Source: Paenibacillus swuensis (GTDB lineage: Bacteria > Bacillota > Bacilli > Paenibacillales > DY6). Taken from it: 64,000 nt of DNA. Positions 32,572 to 42,100 of the stretch are shown here, in pieces. The notes beneath the pieces are model-generated. The model was not told the origin of the DNA. It saw nothing but the letters and a program-made list of their open reading frames with translations, and searched no databases. The first letter of the stretch is position 1. Each line of letters opens with the position of its first letter. The stretch covers positions 2,694,501 through 2,758,500 of the forward strand of contig NZ_CP011388.1 in assembly GCF_001644605.1 (NCBI RefSeq), written 5' to 3'. The translations under genes were made by a program, and so were the position numbers.

Positions 32572-33453
32572 ATGAAGACCGTTCGAATCGGCGAGCACGA
32601 CTTGGAATTGGGGGGCCGGTATATGACGGAACTCCGGGATTCCAATGCGATCGCGGAAGATGCTGAAGCATTAAAAGCACGGATTGCGGAAGACGGGTAT
32701 TTGCTGCTTAGGGGCTTTCATAATCGGGAAGACGTGCTGAACGCCAGGCGAAATCTGCTGGAGAAGATGCGAGTGATGGGAAGATTGGCTGAAGACACCC
32801 TATTGGATGAGGGGGTCATCGGACCGGAGAACAAGATGGCGATGTTCCAAGGACTGAATAACGACAATCCCGATCTGCTAAAGGTGGTGAACTCGAACAA
32901 GGTAATGGGTTTCTTCGACCGCTTTCTGGGCGGCCCCTCTCTGACCTATGATTTCAAATGGCTGCGTGCCGTCGGTAAAGGAGAGTTCACAGGCGCACAT
33001 TACGATATCGTCTATATGGGCCGGGGCACTAAGAATCTCTACACGATGTGGACACCGCTCGGCGACGTATCCTATGACATGGGCGGGCTGGCCCTGTGTC
33101 TGGGTTCACAGCACTTTGAACGAATTAAGGCTACCTACGGGCAAATGGATGTGGACCGGGATAACGTGCAAGGCTGGTTTTCTAACGATCCGGTCGAGAT
33201 TGTTGATAAATTTGGCGGCCAATGGGCCACAACGGAGTTTCAGGCGGGCGATGTGCTCATCTTCGGCATGTATATGATGCACGGTTCCCTGACCAATACG
33301 ACCGATCGTTACCGCATTAGTGTGGATACGCGCTATCAGTTGGCATCGGAACCGGTGGATGACCGCTGGTACGGCGCCAACAAAGGTCATTATGCCTGGG
33401 GACAGGGGCAAACGGTGACGATGCAAGAAGCAAGAACGGCTTGGGGAATATAG
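32572..33453 (+). CDS. Phytanoyl-CoA dioxygenase (PhyH) family protein
   Basis: This encodes 293 residues with the Fe(II)/2-oxoglutarate facial triad: HxD in 'GAHYDIVYMG' and the distal His in 'MYMMHGSLTNTTDRYRISVD', with the Arg that binds 2-oxoglutarate after it. PhyH-type enzymes hydroxylate diverse small molecules. The substrate is unknown; its place among glycosidase genes suggests a sugar-derived one, but that is inference. AAAGGAGAGATGATGT precedes the ATG. Confidence 0.85.
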   Translation: MKTVRIGEHDLELGGRYMTELRDSNAIAEDAEALKARIAEDGYLLLRGFHNREDVLNARRNLLEKMRVMGRLAEDTLLDEGVIGPENKMAMFQGLNNDNPDLLKVVNSNKVMGFFDRFLGGPSLTYDFKWLRAVGKGEFTGAHYDIVYMGRGTKNLYTMWTPLGDVSYDMGGLALCLGSQHFERIKATYGQMDVDRDNVQGWFSNDPVEIVDKFGGQWATTEFQAGDVLIFGMYMMHGSLTNTTDRYRISVDTRYQLASEPVDDRWYGANKGHYAWGQGQTVTMQEARTAWGI

Positions 33454-33457
33454 AAGA

Positions 33458-33494
33458 AGCTGCGTCGGCGGGCAACCGTCGGCGCAGTTTTTGT
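33458..33494 (+). terminator. Terminator after the PhyH gene
   Basis: A 14-bp stem (AGCTGCGTCGGCGG with CCGTCGGCGCAGTT, two wobble pairs) and GCAA loop is followed by TTTTTGTG. Confidence 0.9.
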
Positions 33495-33607
33495 GTTCAC
33501 TTCAGTCACTATACAATAATAACCCGTCATGTAATCATAACCTCGCGGGCTCCATCACCTTTACAATAGATACTGTATCTATATATGCCGGAAAGGAAGC
33601 GAGCACG

Positions 33608-35494
33608 ATGAGAATTACACTTCATGAGAACGGTTGTTTTGATATCAGAACAGATCGTATTTACATGCTGCAATGTTACCCCGGTTGGGATGGCGAATCC
33701 GTTCATCCTGTTCAGACGGCGGTGAAGGGTCAAACCATCGTTTACACCTTCCCTGAGGGCAGCTTGACGCTGCAGTTTAAGGAGACAGATGATGGAGTTA
33801 CCCTTTCCACAAGCTTGAAAGACATGTCCGAATTCCCGCAGTGGGTTCACCCCATCTATCAAGGCCGGGTTCAGGGCGCCGATGGGTATTTCCGGCAAGG
33901 CTTCGGCATGGCGGGTCCCTCAGGTTACCAATCCTTAAGTTCTTTGGCAGGTAACAACAGCGCGGCATGTTCAGCCGAAAGCTATGGACTGACGGCATTC
34001 ACACATGAGCATGGCTGCCTCGTTCTCTTTGCCGAAGAACATGATACCTATATGCATCGTTATGATTTGCAGTCCTCCGGATCAGATCTTACCATGAAGC
34101 TTACCTGCGGTTTCAGAACCGAGCGGACCCGTCTCCAGCCGACGTCCATTCCGGACATTCACATCCTTGAAACGCCCTCCTTGGAAGAAGGACTTACGGG
34201 CGCTGCCCGCCGCATGGCTTCCCGTATGCAAGCCCGCACGCACCAACCGCCCGCGTACCACTGGTGCTCCTGGTATTACAAGTACTATGAGTTCAGCCAG
34301 GAGGATCTTACAGACTATCTGCAAGGCTTCAGCGCAACCGGCACCCCCCTGCGATATGTCCAGATTGATGCGGGCTACTTCCCTTCGCTTGGAGATTGGC
34401 TCGAAATCAATCATCTGTGGCCGGACGGTCTTCAAGCGGCCTTTCGGAGAATCACGGAAGAAGGTTATACCCCAGGAATCTGGATCGGCCCCTTTATGGT
34501 CGGTAACCGAAGCCGGCTGTACCGCGAGCATCCGGACTGGGTGCTTCGGAAGAAGGACGGTACACCTGTAACCGAACTGCGTTGCTATGGTGAATTCAAG
34601 CTCTGGGGCTACAAGGATGAAGAATATTATGTGCTGGATACAAGCCACCCCGAAGCTATGGCTTATCTGTGTCAGGTGTTCAGAACGTTATATCAGTGGG
34701 GAGCGCGGTTATTTAAGACGGACTTCATGTTCTGGGGCGTGCAAGACAGCTCTGAGGTCAGCAGGCACACGCCAGGAAAAACAAGCATTGGTTATTTTCG
34801 TGATTTTCTGCAGGCGGTTCGTCAGGAGATTGGCGAGGAAAGCTACTGGCTTGGATGCATCGCACCATTTCACGCCTTCATCGGCTTTGCTGACGGCATG
34901 CGGATTGCCGGGGATTTGGGACCTGCGTGGATCGGGGACGGCCATGGACCCGTAAACATGATCCGGGAGACGATGGCGGTTAACTACATGAATCATATTT
35001 TCTGGCAAAATGATCCCGACGCCGTTATCCTCCGCGACTTTCACATCTCCCTGACCGACCGGGAAATCGAGTCTCTGGCGTTACTGCAAGCGGTGTCCGG
35101 AGGCGCTGTCTATACATCGGATCCGCTGCATGAAGTAAACCATGACCGCTTATCCCTGTTCCGGTTTATAGAACCGCACGGAAAGCAGAAGCCGATTCTT
35201 CCATACCTTCAGCAACGAGGTCCCGAACAAGTATTTGTTCATCGCTGGCCGGAGGAGGAGCGTTACTTAATTTACTTGTTCAATCCCACGGAGTTTACGG
35301 TCAGAGGACAGTATTCCATAGCCGAATTGACGGGTACGGAGCGGGTATTCACAAGGGTATGGCAGACCGGGGAATACACGGACCAGCCCCTATCCCAACT
35401 GATTGTGAGCATCGCGCCGCATCAGTGCCTGCTCTATTTTGCCAAGAAGAATAAAGTACTGAACGATCCAATCGATCACTTATGGGTGTGGTAA
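33608..35494 (+). CDS. Alpha-galactosidase-like glycoside hydrolase (GH36)
   Basis: This encodes 628 residues without a signal peptide. The TIM-barrel part has 'CSWYYKYYEF', 'RYVQIDAGYF', the nucleophile region 'RLFKTDFMFWG' and 'GCIAPFHAFIGFADGMRIAG' with the acid/base region, all as in clan GH-D family 36 enzymes that remove alpha-galactose. An upstream extension to 33491 lacks a ribosome site; AAGGAAG 8 bases before ATG 33608 decides the start. It acts in the cytoplasm on imported oligosaccharides. Confidence 0.8.
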   Translation: MRITLHENGCFDIRTDRIYMLQCYPGWDGESVHPVQTAVKGQTIVYTFPEGSLTLQFKETDDGVTLSTSLKDMSEFPQWVHPIYQGRVQGADGYFRQGFGMAGPSGYQSLSSLAGNNSAACSAESYGLTAFTHEHGCLVLFAEEHDTYMHRYDLQSSGSDLTMKLTCGFRTERTRLQPTSIPDIHILETPSLEEGLTGAARRMASRMQARTHQPPAYHWCSWYYKYYEFSQEDLTDYLQGFSATGTPLRYVQIDAGYFPSLGDWLEINHLWPDGLQAAFRRITEEGYTPGIWIGPFMVGNRSRLYREHPDWVLRKKDGTPVTELRCYGEFKLWGYKDEEYYVLDTSHPEAMAYLCQVFRTLYQWGARLFKTDFMFWGVQDSSEVSRHTPGKTSIGYFRDFLQAVRQEIGEESYWLGCIAPFHAFIGFADGMRIAGDLGPAWIGDGHGPVNMIRETMAVNYMNHIFWQNDPDAVILRDFHISLTDREIESLALLQAVSGGAVYTSDPLHEVNHDRLSLFRFIEPHGKQKPILPYLQQRGPEQVFVHRWPEEERYLIYLFNPTEFTVRGQYSIAELTGTERVFTRVWQTGEYTDQPLSQLIVSIAPHQCLLYFAKKNKVLNDPIDHLWVW

Positions 35495-35537
35495 AATAAT
35501 GAAGACAAGCATACTCCCCCAGGGATGAGGTTTCGGG

Positions 35538-37307
35538 ATGCAGGTGTTGAATTCATTAAAGTTCAGAGTGACGGCTATCGTATTTATTATCGCCATTCCG
35601 TTGTTAGTGCTGCTGTATTACAATAACCATTATGCCACGGACATGGTCGTCCGGCAGGTATCCGAATCCAACCGCACTTTCTTAAGCAACCATACCGAGC
35701 AAGTCCACAAGACGTTGGGCGACATCCGGAATTATCTGGGCAAAGTGTTTCAGTATGAACCGGAATTTATTGAGCTTACGCTCCATCCTGAAGAAAGTTA
35801 CGAGTATGTAACGGCCAAGAGCAAGGCTTTAAACAAGCTGACAATCGACCTTGGATATTACAATATTGTCGACACGTTCCTGATCTATAACGCCAGGGAA
35901 GATGATTTGAGCTTCGTTACGCTAACGAACTATTCCCGCATGGAAGAGCTCATTGTAACCCACAAGGAAAAGCTTCTCGAAGATTCCGATCAATATGTGG
36001 GGGGTCCCTGGGACGTTCTTCAAGCTTCGGGGAGCGTATACCTCTACAAGGTGATTACAACGGGGACGGATCTGTATTTAGGGGCGTTAATTTCCTTGGA
36101 CGCGGTCATGAAACCATTCGACTTAACATCGGTAAGCAGGGATTGGGGCGTCTACATTACGAAGAATAACCGATTGTTGTATCAAAAAGAAAGCTTTACC
36201 GACACACCTCCGACCCCCTCATTTATCCGAACATGGCCTCAGGAAGAAAGTGTTGGCGTACTCAGGGACCCCGGAGGGGAACGGGCCAATTATTTATTAG
36301 TGCATGAGTATGTTCTGGAGGCCGACGTATGGGTCAGTGTGGTCATCCCGGAACGCAATTTGTTGCAAGGGCTTACATTCTTTCGGGTCGCCGTATATGT
36401 TATTCCGGTGGTGTTCCTGATCGTGGTGTTATTCTACTTCATGACCGTGCATCGTCTGTTGTTCAAGCCGATTGCGGAATCCGTTGCGGGAATGCGGAAG
36501 CTGGCCAGAGGGGATCTTTCCGTTCGGCTGAGAGACCAGCCCCTAAACGAATTGCATGTGATGAGCGACACGTTTAATCATATGGCCGCACAGATTGAGG
36601 ATCTGAAAATTCATGTCTATGAAGAACAGATCAAAACGCAGCAGTCGGAGCTGATGAAGCTTCAGTTGCAGATTAATCCTCATTTCTATACCAATTCCCT
36701 TAACATCTTATATAGCTTGATTAATTTGCAGAAGAATGATCTTGCCCTCAAGATGGCTCAGCATCTCGCTCACTATTACCGGAACATCATGAAGTCCGAT
36801 CAGACGGCGGTCATTCGTCTATCCGAGGAAGCGGAGCATATCGTGAATTATCTGGAGATTCAGCGGATGATCTATCCGAACCGGTTTACTTACCGCATTC
36901 GTATTCCGGAGCGCTATGGCTCCTGTGCCGTATTTCCGTTAACGCTCCAACCCGTGGTGGAAAATGCGATTGTACACGGGCTCATGAAAGGGCGCGGAGC
37001 ATTTCATCTGGACATCGAAGCGGGGCCGGATCCGGAGGCGCCCCTTCACAGCTATTGCATTACGGTCCGCGACAACGGCAAGGGTTTCCCGCCGGAGAAG
37101 CTGGAACAGCTGAGCCGCGATCAACTGTTGTTGCCCGGAAGCGTGGACGGACGCGTCGGCATGCGGAATGTATACCACCGACTTAACAAGTATTTCGGAG
37201 ACGAGGCAGCTCTCCGGTTCGAGAATGATCCGTCGGGCGGGGCTGTGGTGAAGTTGATATTGCCGGTCAAGGGCTGTAATCCATCGGGTGCAGCACTTCC
37301 CTCTTAA
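35538..37307 (+). CDS. Sensor histidine kinase, YesM family
   Basis: This encodes 589 residues: a membrane segment (about 12-32), an external sensing domain, a second segment (about 290-310), a HAMP linker ('RLLFKPIAESVAGMRKLARG'), then the His_kinase domain with phospho-acceptor His near residue 382 in 'QLQINPHFYTNSLNIL', and the ATPase 'VVENAIVHGL' and 'VRDNGKGFP'. Such kinases sense extracellular oligosaccharides and phosphorylate the YesN-type regulator, here the next gene. Confidence 0.92.
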   Translation: MQVLNSLKFRVTAIVFIIAIPLLVLLYYNNHYATDMVVRQVSESNRTFLSNHTEQVHKTLGDIRNYLGKVFQYEPEFIELTLHPEESYEYVTAKSKALNKLTIDLGYYNIVDTFLIYNAREDDLSFVTLTNYSRMEELIVTHKEKLLEDSDQYVGGPWDVLQASGSVYLYKVITTGTDLYLGALISLDAVMKPFDLTSVSRDWGVYITKNNRLLYQKESFTDTPPTPSFIRTWPQEESVGVLRDPGGERANYLLVHEYVLEADVWVSVVIPERNLLQGLTFFRVAVYVIPVVFLIVVLFYFMTVHRLLFKPIAESVAGMRKLARGDLSVRLRDQPLNELHVMSDTFNHMAAQIEDLKIHVYEEQIKTQQSELMKLQLQINPHFYTNSLNILYSLINLQKNDLALKMAQHLAHYYRNIMKSDQTAVIRLSEEAEHIVNYLEIQRMIYPNRFTYRIRIPERYGSCAVFPLTLQPVVENAIVHGLMKGRGAFHLDIEAGPDPEAPLHSYCITVRDNGKGFPPEKLEQLSRDQLLLPGSVDGRVGMRNVYHRLNKYFGDEAALRFENDPSGGAVVKLILPVKGCNPSGAALPS

Positions 37308-37341
37308 CGCCGCTTTTCATTAATAACCGTGGGGTGAGATC

Positions 37342-38955
37342 ATGTATTCCTTATTGGTGGTGGACGATGCGGTGTATGCCGTTGACGGAATCGCGGACAG
37401 TATCGCTTGGGAAGAGCTGCAGATCAGCCGGATTCTCAAAGCTTACGATGCCTTCGAGGCGATGAGTATATTGGAATCCGAAGCCATCGATCTTCTGATC
37501 TGCGATATTGAGATGCCGGAGAAATCAGGGTTGGAGCTTCTGGAGTGGATGACGGGCAACAAGATGGAAACAGAAACGATTATTCTCACGGGTCATGCCC
37601 ACTTTCAATATGCGCGGCAAGTCATTCAGCTCGGCGGGCATAGTTACTTGCTGAAGCCGCCGGACTACGATGAGTTGAAGGGCATTGCGGGCGCGGCGCT
37701 GGAGAAACTGCGGAAAAAGCGGGAGTCGAAATTCCATGGGGAGGCCTATGGCAAATATGCGGGACTGTGGGAGAACCAGCTGCCTCTTCTGGTCGAGCGT
37801 TTATGGCAGGATATCCTTTCGGAGCGGGTGCTGTTTGATGAAAGCCGAATGAACGATACGTTCGCTCAATACGGGTTGCCGGTTTCCTATAGTGACCCGA
37901 TAGTTCTTGTGCTGCTCAGCCTCGAACAATGGCGCGGGGAGCTCACTTCCAGGGATGAACAGATTATGGAGTTCGCTGTAAGGAATGCGGCATCCGAAGT
38001 TATTCTGAACGGGCTGCAAGGGGCGGTCATGCAGGACGGGAACGGGGATAATTATGCGTTAATCTATCCGCGTTCTGAGACCTCGCCGGAAGCGTTGGAA
38101 CAACTGATTTCCACACAGTGCCGTACCTTCATCGACTCCTGTTATGAGCTGTTCGGTTGTCAACTCTCATGCTATATCAGCTCTCCCGTTACGGTTCGCG
38201 GTTTATCCGGCGCGGCCAAACGATTGCTCCAACAGGAGCGTAATCATGTTAACTCCAATCGGGAAGTGTATTCCCTTTCCCATGAAGTTCCCAGAACAGG
38301 AAACACACATATGGAACCTGTTTATTCGGATTGGGAGATGTTATTTGAACGGGGGAGAGCGGAAGAGTTAGGTGAAGCTGTGGACCGTTTTTTTGCTGAG
38401 ATGGGCAGAGAGGTGGTTCATGTTGACGTGTTGGAAGCAGTGTATCACGGTGTTTTAAGAATGATTTATAACGTTATGCACAAGAAGAACATGATGATTA
38501 GGCGTGTGTATGATGCGGAAGAGCTGCTGGAAATCTCCTCGGCCACTCGATCATTACAGGCGCTTCGCCAGTGGGTGAAGGGTTCCGTAAGCAAGGGGAT
38601 TACGGGTCTGAAAGAACAGAGTAAGCCGTCTTTGGAAGTGATCGAGAAGGCCAAACGGTACATGATGGATCATCTCAGTGAAGATTTCACACGGGAGGAT
38701 GTGGCGAACCATGTGTATCTCAACGCCGCGTATCTATCCAGGTTGTTTAAGAGAGAAGAGCAAATCTCCCTATCTGAATATATTATCGGGCAAAGGCTGA
38801 ATTGGGCCAAGCGTCTGTTAGAGACGACGGAGATGAAGGTGGGGCATGTGGCGGAGACGGTTGGCTACTCCCATATTCCTCATTTCACGAGTTTGTTCAA
38901 AAAGCAGATCGGCGTTTCGCCGCAACAATACCGCAAAGAAGTGAAATCTACTTAA
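37342..38955 (+). CDS. Response regulator with AraC output, YesN family
   Basis: This encodes 537 residues: an intact receiver (Asp8-Asp9, phospho-acceptor Asp55 in 'LLICDIEMPEKSG'), a long helical middle and an AraC-type double helix-turn-helix at the end ('NHVYLNAAYLSRLFKREEQ', 'VAETVGYSHIPHFTSLFKK'). It is the partner of the kinase just upstream and likely switches on the secreted glycosidase and importer genes that follow. Confidence 0.93.
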   Translation: MYSLLVVDDAVYAVDGIADSIAWEELQISRILKAYDAFEAMSILESEAIDLLICDIEMPEKSGLELLEWMTGNKMETETIILTGHAHFQYARQVIQLGGHSYLLKPPDYDELKGIAGAALEKLRKKRESKFHGEAYGKYAGLWENQLPLLVERLWQDILSERVLFDESRMNDTFAQYGLPVSYSDPIVLVLLSLEQWRGELTSRDEQIMEFAVRNAASEVILNGLQGAVMQDGNGDNYALIYPRSETSPEALEQLISTQCRTFIDSCYELFGCQLSCYISSPVTVRGLSGAAKRLLQQERNHVNSNREVYSLSHEVPRTGNTHMEPVYSDWEMLFERGRAEELGEAVDRFFAEMGREVVHVDVLEAVYHGVLRMIYNVMHKKNMMIRRVYDAEELLEISSATRSLQALRQWVKGSVSKGITGLKEQSKPSLEVIEKAKRYMMDHLSEDFTREDVANHVYLNAAYLSRLFKREEQISLSEYIIGQRLNWAKRLLETTEMKVGHVAETVGYSHIPHFTSLFKKQIGVSPQQYRKEVKST

Positions 38956-39154
38956 CGCTTTACATTACCTCGTAACTTGATGAATGCCTATTTCCCTTGG
39001 AGAACAGCGAATGTGCTGTATTCCGGGGGATTTTTGTCATCAGAACGCAAGGGTTCGTCACTTAAACATAATAGATTTGTGGCCGGGGAGTATAGAATGA
39101 AAGTGTCATTGCGATCGTGGCAAGGACTACAACAAATACGAAGGAGTGAAATTA

Positions 39155-42100
39155 ATGAAAATTAAGAAAGCGCTTACGATCATGTTGTCGACAATGATGG
39201 TGCTTTCGCTGTTCGCGTATGTTCCAACAGCTGTGGAGGCTCAAGGAAATGAGAAGGATGTAACGATGGCGGATGACTTCTCAGGTGCAAGTGTTGATCC
39301 ACTGAAATGGGCGACTACAGGGACACCCGTTTATCACGCCCCGGATCCTGCGACTCCGACGAATCAGGTGCTGTTCTTTCAAGGGGGGCCAAATGCTTAC
39401 ACGGAAATCTCAACGGCGCAGACGTACAAAGACTTTACATTGGAATTCCGCGCCAGATATGAAACGGAGTGGAACTCCTTCCCGAATCAGGACGGCATTC
39501 ACTTTCCGTTCGCTTCTGTTGATGTCGGAGGTGCCGCACTGGAGCTATCCCATATCTGGAATCAGTTTATGCTCACGGAAGCGGGGGGCATCGGTATTCC
39601 CATTCGGGAGAATGAGTGGCATGATTACAAGCTCGTGAAGAACGGAAATCAGGTGCAAGTGTATTTGGACGGCGTAAAGAAATTTGATCACAGATATGCG
39701 AGTCTGCCCGCCCAAGCGATTAAATTCACAGCTATGCATGAATATTTCTGGGTGGACGATGTGAAGATTACCGCTCATCCGGAAGCATATCTCTACGACA
39801 CGTTCTATAACGGTGTGCAGAGCAGTGTATGGTCAGGTACGGCCGGTTGGTCCGTCGTTAGCGAGCCTGACGGCAACAAAGCGCTGTACACGGATGCAAG
39901 AGGCGGGACCTCTGCTTTTCTTAGGACTGTGACTGCAACTTACAGTGATTACGTCCTGCGGTTTAAGGCTAAAGCATTGCGCAACGGTACGCAAAGCGGT
40001 CAATGGACCGCGGCCGCGCGAAGTTCCAGCGACACCCAGTGGTACGGTTTAAGGTCCAGGGCGGGTACGGATCTGGCATTGGGCTTACAATCGGGTGCCG
40101 CGTATACCCCAACCGGTACAGTCAGTGGCTTCGTACCCCCGGACAATACATGGACAGAATATGTCATTGTGGCATCCGGCGGAAGATATCAACTGTACGC
40201 GGGAGGGGTCAAGCGTCTGGATGTGAACAACGGCGGTATCGTCAGCGGTTTTGCCGGAATCCAAGTTCAGAATCAGCAGCTATGGCTGGATGATGTCCTG
40301 ATTAAGCCTTTATACGATCCAATCTTCAACTATGATTTCATTCGGGCAGGCAACAATTATGAGCTGCCTGACACAAAGGGGTTACACCTGGATGTGTTGA
40401 ACGAAGATTTCATGGCGCACGATTATGTGGTTGAATACAACGTCAAGAATGCCGGCGGCACAGTTATCGACATTAAAACGGACAGCTTCACCCTTCAACC
40501 GGGGACATCTGTGGTGAATCGTCCGCTCGTTGTGGAGGTACCGAATCGGGGCGTATACACCTTGGAAGCCGCGCTGAAATCAGACGGACGTACGGTGAGC
40601 ACGTATACCAAGACGTTAACTGTTTTTGATACGATGGAGGCGCCGATGGCGTTCTATCCGTCCAAGTTCGGTTGGGCGATCTCCGCTTCGCAGGCTCCCG
40701 TTGCCAAATTCGCGGGGCTGCCTCTTTCCCGGGTGGGCGAGCTGGGCACCGCTACCAAGAACGGGGACGGCACGTGGAATTTCACCGAATTGGATAACGC
40801 CTACAATACGTTCAAGTCCAATGGCCTCATCATGAACAACACCTTCTTGAATCTGAACGGTTCACAGAATACCCTCCCTTCTAGAAGAAGTTACGCGGAG
40901 AAGCTGGGGGCCACGGCGGGACATCTGGCAGGTAAGAAAGATGTTCTGTACGAAATTTGGAATGAACCGAACCACGGCGCGTTCTGGCCGGACTCACCGG
41001 TGAAGATGACAGAGGTTACATCGTTGTTTAAAGCGGTATACAACAGCATGAAAAACGCCGATCCCAAGGCGGCCGTCGTTGCTCCGGGGTATTCCGGCGC
41101 TTCTGTCGGCGATCTGACGAAACAGCTGGAGAGCGGATTGTATGACTATATGGATGTATTGTCTTATCATCCTTATGAGTATCCGAATCCGCCGGAAACG
41201 ATTATCGAGCCTCGTTATAAGCAAATGAAGGAGCTGATTGACGCGCGGGGAGGCTGGTTGGAGCATTTCATCACCGAGCAGGGATATACCACGTCCAACA
41301 CCGGCAACGGCATCAGCGAGGAAGGGCAGGCGAAGAGTCTGCTGCGCACAGAACTGATCGGTAATTCGCTTGACGCCATGCGAGGGCTTATCATGTATAC
41401 GCTGCAGGATACCGGCAACAATCCGAACGATGTGGAACACCGGTTCGGAGCCATCCGTACCGACGGCACATCCAAGCCTTCCTTTGTGGCGTTAGGGACG
41501 ATGGCACGCAAGCTGGTCAACACCGACTTTGTGGGTGACCTGGATGCCAGCCCTTCGAAGTTTGTACATGTATACAAGAAGTATGACGGTTCCCTGGTTC
41601 TGGTCGCATGGGCAACTTCCGCTTCCAGTGTGACCATACCGGCTGGGTCAGGATCGGTCACAGTGACGGATATGTACGGAAACCCGGCAACGGTCAATAC
41701 AAGCGGCGGCAACCTCAGTTTGAATCTGACGGACAGCCCGGTCTATGTGACTTCGGCGAACCTGTCCAAGTCGTTGTTGTTCTCGGCGGCTCAACAGTTC
41801 CGCGGGGAGAAGGCCGCTTTCATTAACGGCAAGTTGGGTGAGATTGCGAACAGCACAGCCAAATCAGCGCTGACAGCGGAATTCGCGGGCATAGACGCTG
41901 CTGTGTCCGGCATTCTGAGCTCATCCAACGCACTGACTCGATCTGCAGATGTAAAAACACAACTCAATAACCTTTATACGTTTGCGGGGAACGTTATTAA
42001 TCGTTATGTCCAGGGACAGTTAACGGCGGTGCAAGAGCATATTATTACCGAAGGTGTCTACTACTACGCACACCTGCTTGCTAAACCGCTGGTCGCCATG

